Origin: Cruorifilaria tuberocauda
Taxonomy: Eukaryota; Nematoda; Chromadorea; Rhabditida; Onchocercidae
Reading direction: 5' to 3'
Assembly (NCBI GenBank): GCA_013365365.1
Contig: JABVXU010000060.1
Span: 62,001 to 126,000, forward strand
Length of the DNA: 64,000 nucleotides
Position numbers and translations under genes: made by a program. Positions 53,775-64,000 of the stretch are shown piece by piece (the first letter of the stretch is position 1; each line of letters begins with the position of its first letter). The notes under the pieces are model-generated. The model did no database searches and was not told the DNA's origin. It saw only the letters and a list, made by a program, of their open reading frames with translations.

Positions 53775-55650
53775 GAGGAAAACAAATAAAGATACCACAG
53801 ATAATCATACAGATACTTTGATTTTGATTTGATACATCATAATATTGTTACTAAGGAGCTGATTACATCATTTGACAGCCCAATTCTGAAAATGAAAAAG
53901 TGAGAAAAAACGTTAATTAACTTGTAATTATCTTAAGATAAATCAAGTTATCATTATCATAATACTTTACGTGTAGGATGTAACGTAATATCTTACAGTG
54001 CTTGTTTACACCCACAAAAACACGCAACCATGTAAACAGTACCAACTAAAAAATTCTACCATAAACATTATCACTCATAACAAAACAATGATTATCATAC
54101 TCATAAAATTGAAAGTACAAAAAAAATAACGGCCAACAAAAATACAAAAAAAAAACCTCAAATAAAAGAAATTCAAACATAAAAACGACGAGAGTACTCT
54201 AAAAATGATTATTATATTACGGGAATAGCTTTCGTAGTTATGGGTATTTTATATATGTTAAACAATCAAGTATTTAAACAATCGTGAAACTTTTATGACT
54301 AAGAGTTTCATACTACTTTATTATTATCATATGTAAAAGTTATAAGCAATTATGAACAAGAGTTTCGCATTATTTTATTATAATTGTGAGTAAAAGTCAT
54401 GAGTAATTAGTAGTAAGAGTTTCGTATTATTTAATTGTTATGAGTAAAAGCCATAAATAATTATGAGCAAGAATTTCGTACAAATATAACTGCAAAGTGA
54501 AGAATTTTAAACTCACAACTACAAAAGTAAGCTATTTCCACAAACACTCCGTAGCAAGTTGGATATAAACCGCTTGATTGATGTTCGAGATAGTTGTGTT
54601 TCTAAACAGATGAACGTTGCTGAGGTATAGTCAGCAAGAGGGAAACCATATAGTAATTGTTAGTGAAGACCGGATTGAATTATTTTCCGTCAGGGAAATT
54701 AGCTGAATTATGTTCCTAATTAGTGGTTTACATTAATCTTATCATTTAATTTTAAAATATTCATAAGAAAATACAGCTTACAATTAATTACTTCTCATTA
54801 CAAATCTTCGAATTTATCTTTCGGGAGAAAAAATCTCGAATCTCCAAGCCTTTATGAATGTTACTGACTAATCCTATAATATTCAAGAGTATGACATGGT
54901 TATTTGAGGTATCATATCACTAAAATCGGTAATTTCTAAATTCGTTTTAATTCAATTGATCAATCACTGATTGATTTTATAAATACATCCTTCCGTCAAT
55001 TATATACATTAGGATTTGTTAATAAGTAACAATGATATATATACATGTATAAGGTATGGCAATGTTATTTCTCATTAAATATGTATTTATACCTTATAAT
55101 TTTTATATTTTCTTTACATCTTATAAATGCAAACATTTGTCCAGATTTTAAATTCATACTTATTTTAAATTTATTTGCATCTCGATGAACTGCAGAAATA
55201 AATTGGGTGGCAATGTTTTACTTTGTGTCTCAAACTTTTGCTTCGTATCGTCAGAGATAAAAAGAGCAACTTATCTTGCACATGTTCCCCTAAGCTTATG
55301 TGTCGGAGTGATAAACTTTGCAATTGATAATGAATTGAAACATTGAACTATATCAGATAATGCGATTGTCATTTATATCCTAAATCAAGATATTTTATCA
55401 GCAGTTTGTTTTCCAAGTGATGAATGTTCGATTTTGTTACGATTCATGAAGTTTATGCTACACTTTAGCATTTCGAATATTTTGAATTCTATAAATTGAA
55501 AGACAGTTTATATGTTCTCTTCACTTTTTCTCTTTTCTTTAGCCTTTTTTTAAAATTTATTTCTTCACAGTATTAAATCCAAATTTAACAAATCATGAAA
55601 GGATTGGAAATTTCCAATTTTTAATTTACTAATATTTATGCAAATTGATA
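53775..55650. other. Intergenic region with imperfect tandem repeats
   Basis: About 1.9 kb, AT-rich, without a supported gene. It contains the tandem repeat array at about 54283-54482 listed separately. Confidence 0.5.
54283..54482. repeat. Imperfect tandem repeat, about 55-60 nt units
   Basis: Three to four diverged copies of a unit with the core GTAAAAGT(C/T)AT(A/G)A...AAGAGTTTCG(C/T)ATTATTT, starting near 54283, 54331, 54391 and 54445. The last copy is truncated and has AAGAATTTCG. Copies differ by substitutions and small indels. Confidence 0.75.
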
Positions 55651-58600
55651 TTAACCTCTCACATCATCATAATACATGGCGTAGTAATCACTGTCTTCTC
55701 TGAAATTCCTGGTTGTTGTCGCAGAAGTTGATCTTATTGCTCCTGGATAACGGGTCATTATCGGAATGGTTGAGGTCGTAAACTGTTTGCGAACGGCTAT
55801 TGATTTTACCGTAACAGGTTTATAAGTTACTGTAGTAAAAGGACGTCGTAATTTTCGAAGAGTGAGAACAATTTGTCGACTGAAAGTTAAAGCAAGATTA
55901 CGACAGTTGTTATAACATCTGATCTTTTGAGATTTTCTAATAAAAGATCTTTACAAAATTAAAAATTTGATAAATAAAATATAATAAGCAAAGAAATATA
56001 ATAATAACTAATAAAGAATAAAATAAAAAGTCAAAGAACAAATAAGAAAGCAAACTTTGAAGTTTTTGCTGGAATTGGTGTAATTGCATCAATTATTATC
56101 TTAGTCTGTTCAATTTGATCAATATTTTCAGAAATTTGGGGCAATATTAGATCTTCATCCGGAATTACAGGTGCTATTGCAGTCTGTATTATAGGTGTTA
56201 CCAGAGTTGTTTCCAATCTCACATCAATGTCTGGTTTAGTAATTGTTTCAATACCATCAATGTCTATGCCACTTTCAATCTAGAAATAATTATGGACAGT
56301 TTTTCTTCAACCATTTCAATTATTGAATATTGTATTCCTAAAGGAAAAAACCATTCGTAACTAATTTATTCATAGGTTTTTTAGCTTACAATTCTATTAT
56401 CTTTCCTTTGATGACTCTGTAACTGAATTTTTCAGTTTATTAATTACAATTTATTCTTTTATATGCTAAGTGAAATTATATTGGAAAATAGATGCAAATG
56501 CCAGATGATCCAAACCTACGGCGTTGTAATAATCGATTCCATCAATATTCTCAGCAATTTCAGGCAATTCTTCGGCAGTTGGTTTTTTCGGTATCTTAAA
56601 TTCACCACCATGGCCATTTTCAATCATTTTACTGAAATCGATACCAAAATCGCCATCTTCTGGACTAATTTCTGTAAAAAGCTAATTTTGAAAATTCTTG
56701 ATAAATTGCGCTTCATATTATCTTTTTATTGAATTGCTTTATAGTATTGCTTTCATCAATATCTCATGATAAAATGAAAAAATTGATAATTGACATCTTT
56801 ACCACTATTTTTTGATGATTTTCCAGCACGAGTAATACTTCGAAGTAAATTTCCCGTGTTACCATGATTACCTTTACCATTGATGAATTGGGCGATTAGA
56901 TCAGGATTTGAAATGAGATCACCGAGAATCTCCCATCCTTTCGGATCCTGTATTAGCTGCAGCGCCGTCTGCAACAATTTTACACTTTGTGTAAACATTC
57001 TATGTTCAACCCTACCTTCTTGCAGCAAATGGATGAAGTCGTAGGTCAAGCCAGAAAAAACAAATATGATCCATAATTATTAAGAAAATGCACCTTTATC
57101 CCCGTCAGCATAATCTGAGTTTGTTTCATTTATGCTTATCTTTGGTATTATTTACCTCTAAACTTGTTAAAATTAAGAAAAGGATTTACCTGGAAATTAA
57201 TAAAAAATTCACTCTTCCGAAATTCATCAATAGCTTTATAAATGTCTCCACAACTAAGTCGATTACATATTCCCAGTATTTCCGGCAAATTGAAAATACG
57301 CTCGTCGAAATTTCCCTTTGAACCAGTTAAAAATGCTTCAAAAATTTTTGCAAAATCGATTGGTTTTGCTGAAAAAAAGGAAAAAGGAAAAGATAACTGA
57401 TAAAAATGAATAAATTCATTAGAAAAGAAACTGTTTAAAGGTTAATAGAATTAGCTTAAATTTAATCTGAATAATAAGAAATTCTGATATCAAGAAATGG
57501 AAATGAGAAAACTGAGGAAATACAAAAAGTGCTATAAGTAATAAATGGTGATAAAAGTAAAATAAAGTTCATTTATCATTTATCACTGTGAAATATGATT
57601 AATTAAACACTGAATCTAAAGGCATGAACTGTTTAAGAATTTTCTAGTAAATAGTAGTAGTAAAAAGAGACGTTGTACTTCCTAATCATCTCTGTTATCT
57701 TTCATTTTCCAATTAATCATATCTCATTAGTGATATGTGATAAGAAAACTCTTCGAGCGACATAGCAACGTGGGTAGAAACTTTATTTTATCCATTTTTA
57801 TTAAGTTTACACTTGACTAATGTTTTTTTTAGAAGAACTATTAATGATTTATCATTCATCTTTATCACTTCAGTGATATGATCTTTTATCTTTCTCTCTC
57901 TCTCTCTGATTGAAAATATCGATTAAATTTCATCACTGATCATTCAATTTGGCGTAAACCACCCAAACCGTAGTTTGGGACAGCGATGGCCGAGTGGTTA
58001 AGGCGTTGGACTTAAGTTCCAATGGACGTAAGTCCTCGTGGGTTCGAACCCCACTCGCTGTAGGACAGTTTTAGCAGCACTTAAAGAGAGATGAAGCAAA
58101 CATTAGATTTCTGCGTCGTTAAATCGAGTTTTAGGAGTACGTGTAAAAATTAATCGCGAAATATCACGAAATCTTTCTGTGAGGTCCTAAAATTTCCTTC
58201 ACTCAAAAATTAGCGTAAAAGACTTTAACCTTTCTTTTTGCAATTTTATAGACTTACTTTTAGTACTTTCAGATTAATTGATTGAAAAATTATTCAAGAA
58301 TTCCTTCAACTGTTTTAAAAATTTGGAAATTTTCCAAAAAAAGTGTTATGATAGCACTTCTCGACCTCTAATAATTACCAAACAAAAAGAAAAACTGATA
58401 ACACTTGAATAGACAGCTAATTGGCAATACTTCGTATGAAATTTAATTTTATCTCTTAGTCCCATCATTAAAAGCAATTCAAAATTCAACAATGGATAAC
58501 TGACCGTCTACCAAGAAATCAGGTAGTAATGATAAATCTGATTGATGATAAGTACCAGTTGTTTCACTGTTATCATTACCATTCTTGCTGATCGCGATTC

Positions 58601-60591
58601 TATCTTTTATTTTCTCCGTAATTTTACGTCGATCATCAAGAACATGAAAAACAGCTGTTAATATACCACGTGGACCAAGTAATAGTTCTGCCCATGCCGT
58701 ATCTTTTGCTGTTCTCTTAGCTAAAAAAGTTTGTGTGGACACATTGCAAATATTACTTAGCAAAATTTTTACAATTATATATCCTTTATGAATGAATAAA
58801 ATTTTCATTAAATTAAAATAAAAAAGTCAATATTATCAGCGAATGATAAAAAGTGTACAAGGCGATAAAGGAAAGATAATAAAGAGAATGTAATGTCCAT
58901 TAAAGAATGGTAACACAACAAATTTCAAGTTATCTATGACGGAAGATAGTCGGATACCGAAATCGAAAGTTATTCTTATCATAATGTTGCAATATCCAAA
59001 GTATTACTTTTAATCATGAGAAAGGCAAAATTAAACTGCACATTTTTGGACATATAACAAAGCTGGCTAAATTAGCTAAAAACATATCTGATCGAAATAG
59101 AATAATTTATCGATTTGAATATGAGTGAAGTCATTTATATCTCAAAATGAAATCCATATCAATGAAATTCTTCTAAAATATACATCTAATCATTAACATC
59201 TGTGCCGAAGTAGCTGTATTCAGAACTTTCATCATACTTTCACACTTTATATTAATTACATACTTTATACTAATTAATTATGTCATACTTTGAAAATTGC
59301 CTTTATGTGCAAAGCTTGATATATCATCGAAATTAAATGCAATCAGTGATTTTGTTCTCGGTTGAAATTCATGCGTCACCGCTGATAATAATCGCATTGG
59401 TTGTCTTCGTGGAATAATTTGCTGAAATTAAATCTTTCAGAAAATACTTCATAATTAGGATCTTTTAATTTTAGTTCAAAAAAAAGAAATTGAAGATTAT
59501 TATTAAACAAAGGAACTTCAATATGTTGAACATTCTGTTCTTCTTTAGTTGCGATTTTCTCGAATAAATTTAACATATCAGCCGCACTTCGAACCAATGA
59601 TGAAAATTGGTTAGGTAATTGCTTGTTACTTCCTGAAATAAACTTTGATATATATTTAGCAGAGTGAAATTTTGAGATTGACTTATTGATTTTGCTATTA
59701 GTTTGATTAGGTACAATTAATTTGTCTTAGTGAGTAATTTTATTTTGCATCGACATGAATCAATTACTTATGCTGATAACATTTGAACAGTTGAAAATGT
59801 CAAATTCGTGTCTATTTCAAAAGAAAAGTGTCTAAATATTTTGAAAGATATAATTAATAGGATAAATCTACAAATTATACATTGTATATTTTTGTTTTTT
59901 ATCGGTCCAATTTTCTTTCTTCACTGCAAAAGCTTTATTCAACTAAAAGTAATTCGATTTAATTTCAAATAACTTCGACTAAATAAGCACAACTTTAAAA
60001 TAACACCGTGGATTGCTATTTTAAATTTATAAACTTGTGATAAGGTGAATTGATTAATGATCGTATTCACTGATACGCACTTTCAAATATTATTTACTTG
60101 TTTAGTAAGTAATATTTAGATGTACTATAAGGTCAAGTGTTCAGTTAAGTTGAATGAATGAATTGATACCTTAATGATAATAATTAATATTACTTACCAA
60201 TTTCCATTTTTTTCGTTGACAACTGATTTGAAGTATTCGACAATTTATTGGTTACAAAATTTTTTGGTTGAATTTTCAGCAATTCATGATATTTTTGTTT
60301 GATTAAATCATTCTGTTGACAATTTCTTAACGCGCATAGATTGATTGTATTGTTATCATTAACAAATTTCTGTTTTGCAAGAATACCAAATTCTTTTGGC
60401 ATATAAGTATTTAATTTCCTATTAAATTCTGATTTCATTCCATTAATTTTTTTTGAAATTTGGAGATTTTGCAGGAATTGTGTTGTATTAACAGTTGGAA
60501 ATATTACAGTACAGCGAAGTTCATTAATAGAAATTGATATCAGAAATGTGAAAATGGTAAAATTCAATGAATGGACGATGATCAGATTCAT
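55651..60591 (-). CDS. Gene D: long secreted protein of unknown family
   Basis: I do not recognise this family. Model from the start: 60198-60591, 59517-59632, 59289-59421, 58505-58720, 57190-57368, 56803-56968, 56520-56671, 56056-56279, 55651-55879; about 602 residues. The first exon begins with a clear signal peptide (MNLIIVHSLNFTIFTFLISI...), then basic helical sequence and a Cys pair (NLCALRNC). Later a second pair, GICNRLSCGDIYKAID, and helical stretches (TALQLIQDPKGWEILGDLIS) follow. The C-terminal third is acidic and then Thr/Arg-rich, ending EDSDYYAMYYDDVRG. All exons from 58720 onward join cleanly. The end of exon 2 is uncertain: donors after 59517 or 59448 both keep frame, but the latter would leave a 26-nt intron. 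It is probably nematode-restricted and extracellular. The intron 57369-58504 contains a tRNA-Leu on the other strand. Confidence 0.68.
57980..58062 (+). tRNA. trnL-TAA: tRNA-Leu (TAA)
   Basis: The acceptor ACAGCGA (57980-57986) pairs with TCGCTGT (58055-58061), with discriminator A at 58062. The A-box is TGGCCGAGTGG. The anticodon stem TTGGA/TCCAA closes loop CTTAAGT with anticodon TAA (58013-58015). A long variable arm (TGGACGTAAGTCC) is typical of a class II tRNA. The T arm contains GGTTCGAACCC. There is no intron. It lies in an intron of gene D on the opposite strand. Confidence 0.97.
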
Positions 60592-62410
60592 AGCAAAACT
60601 GGTAGTAGTAGTATTAGAAGCAGTAGTAGTAATAGTAATGGTATTAATAGCAATAGCATCATGATCATGTCATATCGTTGTTCGTTCTTTTGGGAAATTT
60701 GACATGAGAGAGTGTAAAGAGATAAGAGGAAGAGAAATAAAGATGAATAAGTTTCTCACTTCAGTCTGTTCCTATTTCAATCGTGTTTTACCAGCTAAAC
60801 CTGATTATGAATCATCGATTTTTAAGTAAGCCGTTGATATGTGATCACGTAAAAATCACTAAAATTGTATTTTCTAAGAAATTGATAATTCCAATTACTT
60901 CTCAAAACCTTGATCATTTCTTTTCATATTACTGAAAGATTATCACTAATCTCTTCTCACATTTTTATTTCCAATATTTTCAATAGAAATTCAAATTCTT
61001 CCAATTTCATTAAAAAGTTTATCACTAGAAGAGTAGTTATAAAATAGAGTATTCATAAAGTCATGGTGAAAAGCCAGAAGTTAACATAATTTGTAAATTA
61101 AGCAATAAATTTAATATCAAATTTGTGGAACTGAAATTAATAAAATTTTATTGATAAGGATAAAATAAATAAACAAAATGCATGTTCAATTACTGACAAT
61201 AGAAATAAAAGTAAAAATTTAGACGTTTGAATATTTTCGGTAGAGGAAAATGTGTAAAAAGAAGAAATCACCGGGTATGGATTGAAATGCCGGATTTGCT
61301 GATGAATGAAAAAGAAAATCCGGTTTTTGCATAGATTTCATGCATAGCAATAATAGATTTTTTCAAGGTGAACTGATTGAAAATTATTCCAAACTTCGAC
61401 AACCATCGATTTAAAAATGAAATTTTGGTATGGGAGAGAAAAGCAGTGCTGTTTTCTTTTTTTTCTTTTGTAATCCTACAATTTCCAGTATTGCAATGGG
61501 TTGTAAGTTGAAAGATAAGAAGAATAAAAAAGAAGATAAGATGAAACCTGATTGGGATTTTTTTTCTTTTTGAGAAGCAACTTGCTAACAGAAGAAGAGA
61601 GATGAACTGTTAATGAATAAAAATCGTTATTTACTGATTTTCTGTTTTCTTTTTTAATAAAATCATATTCCAAATGGTACTTAAGCAAACCTAAGAGGGA
61701 CCTAAGGAAATCTAAGAGAAAAATGAAAACATTATAAGTTGACAATCAAATATATCAGTTTGTTTGTTTGCTTTTTTCCATTATTCCAATTATTCATGAT
61801 TTCTTACTACAAATGAAAAAGAAATCACATTAAACATCTGATTACTCCTCTCTTGTTTCACATAAGCTTTGATTAATTACGGAATTTTATCCGGAAATTT
61901 TGTGGAAATTTTCTCTTTGTGGAAAATTTTATCATAAAATATTGGTCAATACAAAGAAAAAAAATTGGAAGCATTTAAGAAAAGCAATTTGAAATTATCT
62001 TACAAAAACCCGTCGTACAAATGACAGAAATTCTTTAATTAAAATAAAAATCTTTATAAAAAAGTCATCCAAAATAACTTATCTATTTATGCAGTTTTAA
62101 TTTATCATTTAATTTAAATTTTTTAGTAGAATTAAAGTAAAGTCTTATTACAAAATGAATACTGCGATTTTAATATTAAGTAATGCTCACGATGATGTCA
62201 ACAATGAAAAAAATACCGTAAAATTCTCAATTATAATCGAAAATAAAAACATTAAGTGTTACAGTGTTAAAGTATCCAACAATTATCGCGTATTTGTTCA
62301 AAGAAAGTTACGATATCATAATTTCTGATTTTAATTACCATAATTATTCAAAAGAATTAAAAATAATATTTTAAGTCTTTATTGGTGTAAATTATATTTT
62401 CACATAATCT
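60592..62410. other. Intergenic region between genes D and E
   Basis: About 1.8 kb with no supported gene. It should contain gene D's promoter on its left and gene E's 3' UTR on its right. Just upstream of the gene D start there is a TAG/TAA-type trinucleotide-rich patch (about 60601-60660). Confidence 0.5.
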
Positions 62411-64000
62411 TTAACTATCCTTTAGAAATTTCATACAATCAAGTAGGCCTTTACGACCTTTCATCTGTTTCTGAAGTTTTGTCATTTGTTGATTGTTATC
62501 GGTGATTATGTGATCTATGGATTTACTCGTACTTTTTATCTCATCATTATCTTCCTCAATATTATCATAATAATCATTTGATCGCTTGTTTCTTGTTGAT
62601 CCAGCCGGACTCATGAATTTCAGCTGCTCTGGTAGCATTATCAGTGGCAGCGGTAATGTTATTAAGTTCGGTTGCAACAGCTTATTATCAAAATTTGACA
62701 TTAATATTTGCATTTCTTTTGTTAATAAATTTATAGGGGACAATACTTCCAATTTCAAACTTTCCGGTGATGATGATACCATTGGTGCAACAGTTGCAAA
62801 AGTTGGAAAGGTAAAAATTAGTGGTGGAAAGGTAAACAAAGGAGCTGGTGTCGATAGTGATGATACTGTGGACGTTGAAGCCGTTGTTGTAGCAGTATTT
62901 GAATTTGAAAAATATGAAGGGTTTAATAAATCTCTTAAAGGTTGTGGAATTGTTAATACTTCTGATAAATTGGGCTTTTCGTTGAGTCGCATTTTCTCTG
63001 TTGCCAATCCGGAATCACTGATATTTTCTTTATTGGTAGACCATGTTCGAGATCCGATAATCTGATGCATTCCAGGTTGTATTGGTATTGGTGGTGCATC
63101 AGAGTCATCATAATACGGATCATCCCTGATAATATAATGGTGTAATTTTCTAACGTCATCGTCCGATGGTTCAATTGTGGAGATAAACCTAAAATATTTC
63201 TGTATTTTTATCTTGTAGTATTTTGTACTTTTTTTGTTTTTGCTGTACGGTAATATCTCTGTAAATTATTACAAGAAATAACATTTATTATTATAGAAAT
63301 AGAAATATAAGAAATTATTATAACAAAATTATTAAAAAATACCGTCGTAATTTATCAGTACAAGTTGTTAAGGGAAAATTAAGAAGTACCGATCAATAAG
63401 TTGAAATGCATTTGCAAAAATTTTGCATTGTGTTGGAGAAAGTCCTTGTTCTTGGCATGCTGTCAGTAATATACTTGAATCACTAAAACAATAAGTAAAT
63501 ATAAAATTGATATACGATTATTGATTAAACAATAATTTGAAAAATATAGTATTTATCTCTATCTAATAGATAATTTCTTATCAGTTTTACACTGAATATT
63601 TAATTTATGAATAATGATGGAAACATTTTAATTTAAATTGAAATTAGATGTATATTGCTCAAAAAATTATATATCAAAAATGAATAAGGAAATATCTGAA
63701 ACATTAAGATACTAATACAATAAATGTTACAACAAATAAATAAAAATATTATAATATGCTAACAAATCCCGATTCAAATTTCGATTTAAATTGGATTTAA
63801 TAAAATGAACAAATTAATCACCTCGCAATCATTTTACGTAATTTCGTATCAGCTAACATTTGTGCTGCTAAATTTAAATTTGATATCGATTCATCATTTT
63901 GAAAATTTCGAGCACTACAGATGATAAATTTACATATTTTCGAATTACTTTTACAAATTGGTACATCATCTAGAGCGGAATGATTCGGTAAGCCGAGAAT
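62411..64000 (-). CDS. Gene E: 3' part of a cysteine-containing, probably secreted protein (5' end outside window)
   Basis: I do not recognise this family. Three exons are visible: 63822-64000 (open at the right edge), 63390-63482 and 62411-63188; phases agree and give at least 350 residues. The N-terminal visible part is Cys-bearing and helical (ICKSNSKICKFIICSARNFQ, then ACQEQGLSPTQCKIFANAF). An acidic stretch (RDDPYYDDSDAPP) follows, then a long Ser/Thr/Pro/Leu-rich low-complexity part, a dibasic TRNKRSNDYYDN site and a Lys-rich C-terminus ending in CMKFLKDS. The start codon, and so any signal peptide, is beyond the window. It shares orientation, scattered cysteines and acidic Tyr-rich motifs with gene D, a weak hint that the two may be related. 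Confidence 0.65.

Noticed and set aside
62586..63065. 159-codon plus-strand open frame
   Set aside because: It is antisense to the long last exon of gene E and its Gly/Val/Ser-rich composition mirrors that exon's codons.

Overview
This 64 kb window is AT-rich eukaryotic DNA, most probably from a nematode and plausibly a filarial or other clade III species. Genes are made of many small exons. Introns are mostly short, T-rich and end in TTTCAG-like acceptors, as in nematodes. The recognisable proteins are animal proteins (LIM-homeobox, LSD2-type demethylase, DDX3-type helicase, ER mannosidase, MTFP1, SLC17 carrier). Species and phylum are inferred from composition, gene structure and remembered families; no search was run. 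Exon models were built by hand from reading frame, splice phase and family similarity, and each CDS entry spans the first to last coding base.

Left part, plus strand: 4.2 kb with no gene, then an SLC17/MFS transporter with a polyglutamine N-terminus (4265-8395); a 21-exon KDM1B/LSD2 demethylase (10171-18412) with an intron-containing tRNA-Tyr inside one of its introns; MTFP1 (21295-22768); and a DDX3/LAF-1/VBH-1 RNA helicase (24002-28764).

Middle part, minus strand: a ttx-3/LHX2/9 LIM-homeobox gene (30189-34399) converging on the helicase, with 4.4 kb of non-coding DNA upstream. Next come two neighbouring, same-orientation unrecognised genes: gene B (38826-41377) has five copies of an FDPNYQTLAGVGGEVFG-type module, and gene A (42725-44303) is a Lys/Glu-rich low-complexity protein. 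Both start with a hydrophobic segment, then cysteine, then basic residues. A small multi-pass membrane protein gene follows (46186-46835).

Right part, minus strand: a GH47 ER alpha-1,2-mannosidase, MAN1B1-like, 12 exons and one GC-AG intron (49560-53414); a long secreted protein of unknown family (55651-60591) with a plus-strand tRNA-Leu in one intron; and the 3' part of a second cysteine-containing gene running off the right edge (62411-64000).

The genes do not form one pathway. They read as ordinary gene neighbourhoods of chromatin, RNA, mitochondrial, secretory-pathway and neuronal-identity functions, interspersed with probably nematode-restricted genes. The least explained part is 38.8-46.8 kb, with the secreted pair at 55.6-64 kb second.
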